A program made the translations under genes and the position numbers. From NCBI GenBank assembly GCA_027078365.1, contig JALWYQ010000039.1:1-64000 (forward strand): a stretch of 64,000 nt of DNA, in the 5' to 3' direction. Shown here one piece after another: positions 54,014 to 61,744 of this stretch. The DNA is from Phycisphaerae bacterium (GTDB lineage Bacteria; Planctomycetota; Phycisphaerae; Sedimentisphaerales; Sedimentisphaeraceae). The notes under the pieces are model-generated. The model had not been told where the DNA came from, searched no databases, and saw nothing but the letters and a program-made list of their open reading frames with translations. Position 1 is the stretch's first letter, and each line of letters starts with the position of its first letter.

Positions 54014-55783
54014 TTATTTCTTCGCTTGATCTAGTATTAGGATCTTAACTTTCTTGCTAGGAAGATTTAGTGACCCATAAGCCCCCGCTGCACTAGAGCG
54101 GATTCTAGCATCAATATCTCTTGAAGCACTCATCTGGTATAGCTTATCAACTTGCTCTGTTGATAGCAGATTGCCAAACTTCTTTATAGACACAATCAAA
54201 GAATCAAAGACGCTTAATCTCAAATCTGTATCACGAGAATCATCAAAAGCAATTTTAATAATAGCACGCTGTGCGTCTGGTGCATTGATATAAGCTAATA
54301 CCTTAGATGCTTTAATAGCAAGGTCTGAATCACCAGAATTTAATACCTTAATTAACGATTCTTTTGCCTGAGCAACATCTACTATAGCATTGTTAGATAT
54401 TGCCAATTTCACAAGAACATCCATTGCTCTTTTAGCATACGAGAGCGACAATTGCTCTCCAAGGTCTGAAGAACCAACCCTAACTATCGCATCAGAAAGA
54501 TTCTCTACAACCTTCTTATCTCCAACAAAATTAGTCGTCGGCCCTACTGAACCAATCGCAATCGCCGCACTGTAGCGAACGCTAAGAGCTTTGTAAGTCA
54601 ACGCATCAACTAGTGGCTGAGTTGTACCAAATGTGTATAGAAGAGATGATTCTCCTGCATTAACTGCAAGTGCCTCAACTAGATTGAGGGCAACGTAATC
54701 ATCCTGGTCTTTAATCGCCATCGCTAAAGCGGCCTGTAAATACTCAGCTCCAGCTGTTGTAGCATAGGTCATAGCATCGGCATGACCTTGACCAAAATAT
54801 TTTGGCATTGCAATATTTGCCTCTTCAACCTTAAAGAATGATGCAATCCAAAGAGATATTGCCTCTGAGGTGTTCTCATCGGCCCTCAGAGCCCATTCAC
54901 AAGACCTCATACTCATGAGTTCAAAGAAATATTTCTTGGAAACCTTCTCTCTTTTTAATCTATTCTCTTGAGTATCCCAGAACCAAATATTTGCAAAAGT
55001 AAAATCGCTACGCGGTGCAACTGAATCGTGGTGGTAATAGTAATCCCTAGCAAGATTATAGAACAATCTTGCTGAAGAAATCTTCAAAGCGTTAGGATCA
55101 ATAGACTTAATTGCATTAAGAGCCTGCTCTTTGAGATCTTGGGCAGATGTAGTTTCATAGATATATTTAAGGTAGGCAAGAGATTGCGGATATTTGATTT
55201 TTCCTAAAGCTCTGACAACCTCTATTTTTGTAGCATGATCACTCATCTCCAAAGAAGCAACCAATGGACGAATAGCATCGCGGTCCATCTTAGATAGAGC
55301 AACTGTAATAGCCGGAAGCTCTTTTTTTCTTGCTGGATCACTAATGGCATCTAGAAGGAAAGGCACTGCATACTCACCGGCATTCTTAAGCCTTTGCTCC
55401 GCTTTAATGCGTCCCCTCTCAGTCGTATTTAATCTAGCAATTTCTTGCTTGATAATCTTTGGGTTAGTTCTAAGCTCAAAACGCCCCTTCTCGATGACAT
55501 CTAACAACTTACTTGCAACATCTTTGAGCTCTGTACTGTTGTTGTAAACCCTAAGTAGGATTCCGTATGACTGTGGATTTTGCTCGCTAATTTTGAGAAG
55601 CTCAACAGGGTCTGGGTTACTATCTAAGACCAACTGAGCATATCCCTTGGCCAAATCCATACGTCCTACGGCTGTATAGTGCAGGAAGTCGTTCCAGTTT
55701 TCTTCTAGCGTTGCGCCGTAAACACTTGCTACACAAAGAATAAAGAAGCAACTAATAACCTGCCAGGTCTTATTTTTAATCAT
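54014..55783 (-). CDS. Exported HEAT-repeat protein
   Basis: A 589-residue protein with a signal peptide (ending ASVYGA). Residues about 115-220 and 385-589 contain HEAT-like alpha-hairpin repeats (AVPFLLDAISDPARKKELPAITVALSKM; AIRPLVASLEMSDHATKIEVVRALGKI; ALTYKALSVRYSAAIAIGSVG). Likely a periplasmic scaffold or partner-binding protein. No catalytic motif seen. Single gene with its own terminator. Confidence 0.82.
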   Translation of the reverse strand: MIKNKTWQVISCFFILCVASVYGATLEENWNDFLHYTAVGRMDLAKGYAQLVLDSNPDPVELLKISEQNPQSYGILLRVYNNSTELKDVASKLLDVIEKGRFELRTNPKIIKQEIARLNTTERGRIKAEQRLKNAGEYAVPFLLDAISDPARKKELPAITVALSKMDRDAIRPLVASLEMSDHATKIEVVRALGKIKYPQSLAYLKYIYETTSAQDLKEQALNAIKSIDPNALKISSARLFYNLARDYYYHHDSVAPRSDFTFANIWFWDTQENRLKREKVSKKYFFELMSMRSCEWALRADENTSEAISLWIASFFKVEEANIAMPKYFGQGHADAMTYATTAGAEYLQAALAMAIKDQDDYVALNLVEALAVNAGESSLLYTFGTTQPLVDALTYKALSVRYSAAIAIGSVGPTTNFVGDKKVVENLSDAIVRVGSSDLGEQLSLSYAKRAMDVLVKLAISNNAIVDVAQAKESLIKVLNSGDSDLAIKASKVLAYINAPDAQRAIIKIAFDDSRDTDLRLSVFDSLIVSIKKFGNLLSTEQVDKLYQMSASRDIDARIRSSAAGAYGSLNLPSKKVKILILDQAKK

Positions 55784-55971
55784 CTATATGACTCCGATAT
55801 AATTACGATGACAACAAATACTTACGAGTATATACAGACTACGGCTGTATTGCAGAAATAGGGATTATAATTTATGCACCATAAGTGTCAATGAAAAACC
55901 ATAGAGCATTTACACTATTGCGATTAAATATTGCACATACCATCACCACTATCACCAAAGAAGCTCTAAGA

Positions 55972-57054
55972 TTATTTGTTGTATGAATCAACGGCATCAA
56001 AATATACCTTGCACAGTGATTCTAACATATTTGAATCGCTATTCTGCTCTCTGAAATGTTCCTGCGCACGCTTTGCCATTGCGCGGGCTTTATCTCTATT
56101 GTCTAGTAGCTCTTTAAGAACGCCATACAGTGAAAGTTCGTCTTTATGGTCAAAACACAAACAATCACCCTCATTTAAAACATCGCATTCACACTCAGGA
56201 ACAGCTATCGCTAATCCAGCAGCAATCGCTTCAAATACACTCGTATCAAACTCTTTCGATGGCCATGGTTGCAAAAATATATCAGCCCCTGCTATGAACT
56301 TTCTCAGCGGTTTGACGTTACCAACGATATTAACCAAATGCGAAAGTCCCATGTCTTGGACCAGCTTTCTACAGGCAGTATCCTGATTTCCTTGCCCAAT
56401 CATCGCCACCATAAATTCATACCCATCAATACCAAGATGCCTTAGAGCTCCAAAAAATGCCTGAAACTCTTTAACATTTTCCATTGGATATACTACCGCA
56501 ATACTTGCAAGCCGTGATTCGCTGTCAAAACAGGCAATCTTGTCGTCCACAAAAGTTCCGTACTCGAATCGCCTAACCTTGCCACTGACATCCCTAAACA
56601 TACTCTCAAGTTTCTGTTTGATACGAGAATTTCCAGCGAAGATACATTGACAATTATTTCCGAAAGCCTCAAACCTACTCAAAATCGTAGGCTTCTCAAA
56701 ATAATTAACTACATATGGTATGTCGAATTCAGTTGCTAACTTTTTAGTAACTCTAAGATCTCTATTTGAGAGTGCATGAATTATATTAGGCTTAGATTTT
56801 GCTACAAATTCCACAAGTTTAGTGTAGCTATATTTCTCAAAGACGACTGTCTTAATTAACGGATATTTAGTTGATTCAATATTCATCCGAGAGACAAAAC
56901 TAGCGGTAGAATCACCTGTAGAAACAACCCTAAGCACCGAAGAGCAACTAGAGAGCCCTTTTATCAATCGACTAACATAGTCAGAATAATTTGCTACAGA
57001 ATCATCTCCAATGATTAGTAGTGCGTTTAGATTTTGTTTTTTAGATTCTGACAT
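55972..57054 (-). CDS. Glycosyltransferase (GT4-like, group 1)
   Basis: A 360-residue cytoplasmic GT-B-type enzyme. C-terminal part: VNIVGNVKPLRKFIAGADIFLQPWPSKEFDTSVFEAIAAGLAIAVPECECDVL, with the E-x7-E-like motif of group 1 glycosyltransferases in modified form. The N-terminal part is only weakly conserved. Ends with the usual ARAMAKRAQEHF helix. Lies 38 bp downstream of nadD. Acceptor and sugar are unknown; lipopolysaccharide or exopolysaccharide work is likely. Confidence 0.82.
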   Translation of the reverse strand: MSESKKQNLNALLIIGDDSVANYSDYVSRLIKGLSSCSSVLRVVSTGDSTASFVSRMNIESTKYPLIKTVVFEKYSYTKLVEFVAKSKPNIIHALSNRDLRVTKKLATEFDIPYVVNYFEKPTILSRFEAFGNNCQCIFAGNSRIKQKLESMFRDVSGKVRRFEYGTFVDDKIACFDSESRLASIAVVYPMENVKEFQAFFGALRHLGIDGYEFMVAMIGQGNQDTACRKLVQDMGLSHLVNIVGNVKPLRKFIAGADIFLQPWPSKEFDTSVFEAIAAGLAIAVPECECDVLNEGDCLCFDHKDELSLYGVLKELLDNRDKARAMAKRAQEHFREQNSDSNMLESLCKVYFDAVDSYNK

Positions 57055-57092
57055 TCTATAAATCCCATAAAGTAATGAGAAACTTCCGCCAT

Positions 57093-57710
57093 CTAACTCT
57101 TATAGAGATTGTAAGCCTTAATATATTGATGTACATCTTCATTGAGATACTCAGAGACATCAACTCCACTAACTATTTTATTTCTGATAGAACTACTACT
57201 TATATCCATCGGATCAATTTCAATTATATTGTTCTTTATAGAATCAGCAACATCATTACCAAGAACATTTGCAATATTCTCAAGAGCTGAAAAATCAAAT
57301 GGCAACCTCGCTGTGAGAATAAAATTACACATCTCAAGCAACTCACGAATACGATACCATTTAGGTAAATCCTCTAGAACATCTACACCAGCAAGCCAGA
57401 AGAGATTAGCTTCTTGATACATGTTCTTAAAATGTCTTACAGTGTAAATAGAGTAGCTTGGCGGCACGCGATTGAGTTCATAATCACTAAACTCAAAAGA
57501 ATCATAACCAGCAATTGCAAGTTTAATCATTTTGGATCTATGATGGCTATCCGCCAAAGTCTTGTGGCTTTTCAAAGGCGATCTGTTTGCAGGAATAAAT
57601 ATAACCTTTGCTGGAGCTTTTTCTTTAACGCACTGCAAAGCAATATTGACATGCGCCAAATGTATTGGGTCAAAACTTCCACCAAAAAGAATTATGTTTT
57701 GCCTAGACAT
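57093..57710 (-). CDS. nadD: Nicotinate-nucleotide adenylyltransferase
   Basis: NadD adenylates nicotinate mononucleotide in NAD synthesis. The 205 residues carry FGGSFDPIHLAHVNIA (the T/HxGH-type nucleotidyl transferase motif), FIPANRSPLKSHK and the C-terminal DISSSSIRNKI (ISSTxIR). Length is normal. The first gene of a pair with the glycosyltransferase. Confidence 0.95.
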   Translation of the reverse strand: MSRQNIILFGGSFDPIHLAHVNIALQCVKEKAPAKVIFIPANRSPLKSHKTLADSHHRSKMIKLAIAGYDSFEFSDYELNRVPPSYSIYTVRHFKNMYQEANLFWLAGVDVLEDLPKWYRIRELLEMCNFILTARLPFDFSALENIANVLGNDVADSIKNNIIEIDPMDISSSSIRNKIVSGVDVSEYLNEDVHQYIKAYNLYKS

Positions 57711-58150
57711 CGTTCACCAAATTTAAACCTAAGAGATAAATTTACGGTCTAAGGTATCAGAAAATTCAAAAAACTATAAAAAAAATTTCAAAAAAACTTC
57801 TACATCAAACAATGCAACAACAACCATAACAACTAAGAACATTTACAAAACCGCATAACAGTTAGCGAAACGACAAATGCAAATATTTAACACTATAAGG
57901 TCTATCAACGCAAAATAAGAACAACAGCCTGCGAAAAGAAACGATATCTTTTCTAGTTTAACACAACAGCTAGCCATTAGAAATGCGCGTAAGTGCTGAT
58001 ATAACATAAGAATAGAATGCAAAAAAACGTAAAGACACCTTAAATTTATAGACGATAACTTAGTTGTAGACTGTTAGGTAGGAATAAAACGTTAAACTAA
58101 TGGTAACATGCTAATTGTTATTAGATGATTTTTAAGAGAGGTAAATAGAT
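57711..58150. other. A-rich intergenic region between divergent nadD and histone-like genes
   Basis: 440 bp with no supportable gene. Very A-rich on the plus strand (several A5-A8 runs near 57770-57800 and 58020). It must hold promoters for both genes; none stands out clearly. The histone-like gene has ribosome site AGAGGT 8 nt before its ATG. Confidence 0.6.
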
Positions 58151-58600
58151 ATGGCTAAGAAAGTTGCTAAGAAAAAAGTTACTAAGAAAGCTACCACTAA
58201 GAAGGTTGCAAAAAAGAAAGTTGCTAAGAAAAAAGTAACTAAGAAAGCTACAACTAAAAAGGCTACAACTAAAAAGGCCGCAAAGAAAAAAGTAACAAAG
58301 AAGAAAGTAACAAAGAAGGCAACTGCAAAGAAAGCTACAAAGAAGAAAGTGGCTAAGAAAAAAGTAACTAAGAAGACCACTACTAAAAAGGCTGCAAAAA
58401 AGAAAGTAACAAAGAAAAAAGCAACTAAGAAAACTACCACAAAGAAAGCTACAAAGAAGAAAGTTGCTAAGAAAAAAGTGGCCAAGAAAAAGGTAACCAA
58501 GAAAGCCACTGCTAAAAAGGCAACCAAGAAAAAAGTAACCAAGAAGGCTACTGCAAAGAAAGCTACAAAGAAGAAAGTGGCTAAGAAGAGCAAGAAATAA
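58151..58600 (+). CDS. Lysine-rich histone H1-like protein
   Basis: A 149-residue protein made almost wholly of K, A, T and V in KKA/KKV/TTKK units (MAKKVAKKKVTKKATTKK...). It resembles bacterial histone H1-like proteins (Chlamydia Hc1/Hc2, AlgP tail) that bind and compact DNA. There is no globular domain. The encoding DNA is a degenerate AAG/GCT repeat that could vary in length. A long ORF on the opposite strand (58132-58593) is a shadow of this composition. A terminator follows. Confidence 0.85.
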   Translation: MAKKVAKKKVTKKATTKKVAKKKVAKKKVTKKATTKKATTKKAAKKKVTKKKVTKKATAKKATKKKVAKKKVTKKTTTKKAAKKKVTKKKATKKTTTKKATKKKVAKKKVAKKKVTKKATAKKATKKKVTKKATAKKATKKKVAKKSKK

Positions 58601-58626
58601 GCTATTCTAAATCGTTAAGCAAGATT

Positions 58627-58656
58627 AAGGAGGTTTCTTAAAAGAAGCCTCCTTTT
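58627..58656 (+). terminator. Terminator after the histone-like gene
   Basis: Stem AAGGAGGTTTCTT (58627-58639)/AAGAAGCCTCCTT with one G-T pair, then TTT. Confidence 0.75.
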
Positions 58657-58694
58657 AGTTATTCACATAAGTATAAATGAAAGGTTTTTGTTAA

Positions 58695-59012
58695 ATGAAG
58701 AATGTTTTGATTTTAACAGTAGCAATAATTGGTATTTTTTTAATAACTGGCTGTGAAGAATGTTGTAAATGTGACAACACCAATAATAAAGTTAGCTGCT
58801 CACAAGATGCTAGCTTGAAAAGACTCGTAGAGCTCAAAGATACTCAAATTGCCCAGTTAAAGAAACAAGTTAAGACTCTTGAAGCTAAATTGGAAGCTAG
58901 TCAGAAACAAGCAGAACCAAGTATCAACATGATGATGGACGCTTTCAAAAGTGTACAAGCAGAGAATAAGAAGTTAAAAGAGGAAATAAAGAAGCTAAGA
59001 CTAAACAAGTAA
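58695..59012 (+). CDS. Small coiled-coil lipoprotein
   Basis: A 105-residue lipoprotein. Signal peptide with lipobox LITGC (Cys 20), then a Cys-rich start (CEECCKCDN). Residues about 40-105 are a long heptad-rich coiled coil (LKDTQIAQLKKQVKTLEAKLEASQKQ and VQAENKKLKEEIKKLRLNK). It is similar in design to Lpp-like envelope tethers, but no family was recognised. Confidence 0.75.
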   Translation: MKNVLILTVAIIGIFLITGCEECCKCDNTNNKVSCSQDASLKRLVELKDTQIAQLKKQVKTLEAKLEASQKQAEPSINMMMDAFKSVQAENKKLKEEIKKLRLNK

Positions 59013-59036
59013 TTTCTCTGTAGATATATTAAAATC

Positions 59037-59075
59037 TAAAAAAGAGAGGTGTCAATCTGACACCTCTCTTTTTTT
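59037..59075. terminator. Bidirectional terminator between the small lipoprotein gene and pyrG
   Basis: AAAAAAGAGAGGTGTCA/TGACACCTCTCTTTTTTT with a 3-nt loop; nearly perfect symmetry. Confidence 0.92.
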
Positions 59076-60837
59076 ATCCAAATACTGCATTGACTGCTTC
59101 AATTGCATTAGGCAATGACTCGTCACTATATTTACATTTTCTAGAAGCTGCCACAAGACCAAGGAAGAACCTATCTGGCCTGAGAGGCCTAGATGTAAGA
59201 CACGGATGGGCTTGAGTTCCCATGAAGAATGGATGCTCAGAGATCTCAAGTATCTGCATGATTGGTTGGTCTGGCGCCTTACCAGAGAATGTTAAGCCAT
59301 TACTTTCTAGTTGTGCAATATAGGCAGGGTCTACTTCATAGCGATGCCTAAATCGCAGTCTTACGGATTCTGCCCCACCAAATAGTTTCTCTGCATTAGT
59401 ACCTTTTCTGATTTCAACATCACGACCACCAAGCCGCATATTTCCACCAAGACCCTCTATTTTTTTCTGTTCAGGCAGTATATCAATTACCGCTTCACAA
59501 TCTGAATCTATCTCACTACTATTTGCATTACTAATACCACAGACATTTCTCGCAAATTCCACAACTGCCATCTGGAAGCCAAGACATAGCCCCAAATAAG
59601 GAAGATTGTTCTCGCGAGCGTAACGAATACATTCTATTTTTCCTTCAGTACCACGAACCCCAAAACCGCCTGGAACAATAATTCCATCAACGCCATTTAA
59701 TTGACTAGCAACATTATCTTGATTGATATCGGTAACATCAATCCACTCGATATTGACCTTACAGCCAAGGGCAATCCCAGCATGTTCGAGAGCATTGATT
59801 ATTGAAGCATAGCTATCTCGCACAGATGTGTACTTGCCTGTTATTCCAACAGTGATATCGTGAGTTTCTTTATCTATCTTACTAGTAAAATCCTGCCATA
59901 AACTCCAATTCTTGGCTTCGCAACTTGCGTCTTGTTTTTCTTCCAAGCCTAGCTTCTTAATTACCTCAGTATCTATTGCAGAAACCTTCAGCATCTCAGG
60001 AATCTTATAAATGCTATCAGAATCATGCATACTGAAGACATCTTCAAATGGAACATTACTAAACACGCTGATCTTCTGACGAACTGTATCGCTCACCTTA
60101 CTATCTGCACGGCAAGCAATAATATCTGGCTGAATTCCCTTTTCCATTAATTCGCGAATTCCAAGCTGCGCAGCTTTAGACTTTTGTTCCCCTAGCGTCT
60201 TTGGCGCAAGTATATAAGTAAGAGCAACAAAACAGCAGCTACCAGGGCCCTCTTCATAAGCTAGTTCACGCATAGCTTCAATATAAAAGGCATTTTCGAG
60301 ATCACCAACAGTTCCACCAATTTCAACGAAGACAACATCAGAATCACTCTGCATTGCTAATCTGCGCAGCTTAAGCTTTACCTCACCAGTAATATGGGGA
60401 ATCATCTGGACATCTCTACCGAGATAATCGCCATGACGCTCTTTATGGAGAACATCACTGTATATCTGCCCACTGGTACTAAAATTACTACGGCTCAGAT
60501 CCTGATTAAGCATACGTTCGTAAGTACCCAAATCCATATCGCATTCCATACCATCATCAAGTACAAAGACTTCGCCGTGCCTAAATGGATTTAGTGTGCC
60601 AGAGTCGATATTAAGGTATCCTTCAAGCTTAATAGGTGCAACCTTAATCCCCTTATCCTGCATCAACTTAGCCAAGCAGGATGAGAAAATACCCTTACCA
60701 AGACCACTCATAACCGTACCCATTACAATCACGTATTTGGTCTTGCCCTTTTTGTAACCCGGTGGTATTGGAGAAAAATATTCTGTCTCAGTAGTTACAT
60801 CACTTATTTTTGCCAATAATTCTTTATTATCAGTCAT
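59074..60837 (-). CDS. pyrG: CTP synthase, with altered glutaminase triad
   Basis: PyrG makes CTP from UTP, ATP and glutamine. The 587 residues include an extra N-terminal segment of about 35 residues before the usual start. Synthase domain: VMGTVMSGLGKGIF (P-loop), PIKLEGYLNIDSGTLNPFRHGEVFVLDDG (most bacteria have KIDPYLN), FVEIGGTVGDLEN. Glutaminase domain: GGFGVRGTEGKI, nucleophile Cys 418 in YLGLCLGFQ, His 544. The triad Glu is replaced: TQAHPCLTSRP, where HPE is standard, gives Cys 546. The rest aligns well with Bacillus PyrG. It lies 16 bp after kdsB, whose CTP it would supply. Confidence 0.95.
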   Translation of the reverse strand: MTDNKELLAKISDVTTETEYFSPIPPGYKKGKTKYVIVMGTVMSGLGKGIFSSCLAKLMQDKGIKVAPIKLEGYLNIDSGTLNPFRHGEVFVLDDGMECDMDLGTYERMLNQDLSRSNFSTSGQIYSDVLHKERHGDYLGRDVQMIPHITGEVKLKLRRLAMQSDSDVVFVEIGGTVGDLENAFYIEAMRELAYEEGPGSCCFVALTYILAPKTLGEQKSKAAQLGIRELMEKGIQPDIIACRADSKVSDTVRQKISVFSNVPFEDVFSMHDSDSIYKIPEMLKVSAIDTEVIKKLGLEEKQDASCEAKNWSLWQDFTSKIDKETHDITVGITGKYTSVRDSYASIINALEHAGIALGCKVNIEWIDVTDINQDNVASQLNGVDGIIVPGGFGVRGTEGKIECIRYARENNLPYLGLCLGFQMAVVEFARNVCGISNANSSEIDSDCEAVIDILPEQKKIEGLGGNMRLGGRDVEIRKGTNAEKLFGGAESVRLRFRHRYEVDPAYIAQLESNGLTFSGKAPDQPIMQILEISEHPFFMGTQAHPCLTSRPLRPDRFFLGLVAASRKCKYSDESLPNAIEAVNAVFG

Positions 60838-60853
60838 ATTAAAACTATGCCCT

Positions 60854-61594
60854 TTATTTCAAGCTATTCTTATATCTTTCTACAAACGCTTTATATTGTT
60901 GTTCTGTATCAATACCTTCGCAGTGATGCTCTACCACAGCAGTGAGTATTTTATAACCATGTTCAATCACACGAAGTTGCTCAAGCGACTCGCATTTTTC
61001 CAAAGGAGTTTGCTCCTTTTGTGTAATCTCTAAAAGGAAATCTTTGCGATAGGCATAGATACCAAGATGTCTGTAAGCTAAAGATGCCTGCGCAGAATGA
61101 GAATCCCTATTGTATGGAATTGGCGCTCGTGAGAAGTAAATAGCCTCACCATCAACACCTAGAACAACCTTAACCACGTTGGGATCTTCAAGTTGAGCTT
61201 CATCTTTAACCCTTGTTACGAGAGTAGCCATAACAGCATCAGGGTTATCTGTCAGAAGAGCTGCAACCTTTTCGATACTAGCTGGATCAATTTCTGGCTC
61301 ATCACCTTGGACATTAACAACTATATCTACATCAATGTCCAAAACAGCCTCAGCAATACGATCGGTACCACTTCTATGCTTATCGCTAGTCATAATGCAT
61401 TCTGCAGAGAACTCTTCGCAAGCTCGCGCAACCTCTTGGCTATCAGTAGCAATAAGTACTTTATCAAGATTCTTTGCACACAAAGCCCGCTCATAAGTAT
61501 GTTGAACTAGGAATTTGCCAGTGTCTTTGGCGAGAACTTTCCCGCAGAAACGCGTTGAATCGTATCGAGCAGGGATTACAGCTATTACTTTCAA
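60854..61594 (-). CDS. kdsB: 3-deoxy-manno-octulosonate cytidylyltransferase
   Basis: KdsB activates Kdo with CTP for lipopolysaccharide inner core. The 246 residues show VIPARYDSTRFCGKVLAKDTGKFLVQHTYERA, NVQGDEPEIDP, PYNRD and GIYAYRKDFLLE. Length is normal. Next to pyrG on the same strand, a common neighbour pair that links CTP supply and use. It implies an outer membrane with Kdo. Confidence 0.95.
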   Translation of the reverse strand: MKVIAVIPARYDSTRFCGKVLAKDTGKFLVQHTYERALCAKNLDKVLIATDSQEVARACEEFSAECIMTSDKHRSGTDRIAEAVLDIDVDIVVNVQGDEPEIDPASIEKVAALLTDNPDAVMATLVTRVKDEAQLEDPNVVKVVLGVDGEAIYFSRAPIPYNRDSHSAQASLAYRHLGIYAYRKDFLLEITQKEQTPLEKCESLEQLRVIEHGYKILTAVVEHHCEGIDTEQQYKAFVERYKNSLK

Positions 61595-61744
61595 TGTTAC
61601 CTCGCAGTTAGTTTATTCGGTTAATTTTTTCTAAAAACCACTGCTCGGAGACTGTAAGGCAAAGCTTACCAAAAGTCAACAAAAGAGAGTAAACTTCTAT
61701 ACAAAAAGCCCAACAACTTCTTATAATTACATCAACGCACTAAA

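Noticed and set aside
58132-58593. Minus-strand ORF of 153 residues rich in Phe, Val and Ala, resembling a membrane protein
   Set aside because: It is the exact complement of the lysine-rich gene; AAG/GCT repeats read backwards give CTT/AGC. The plus strand has a ribosome site and terminator.
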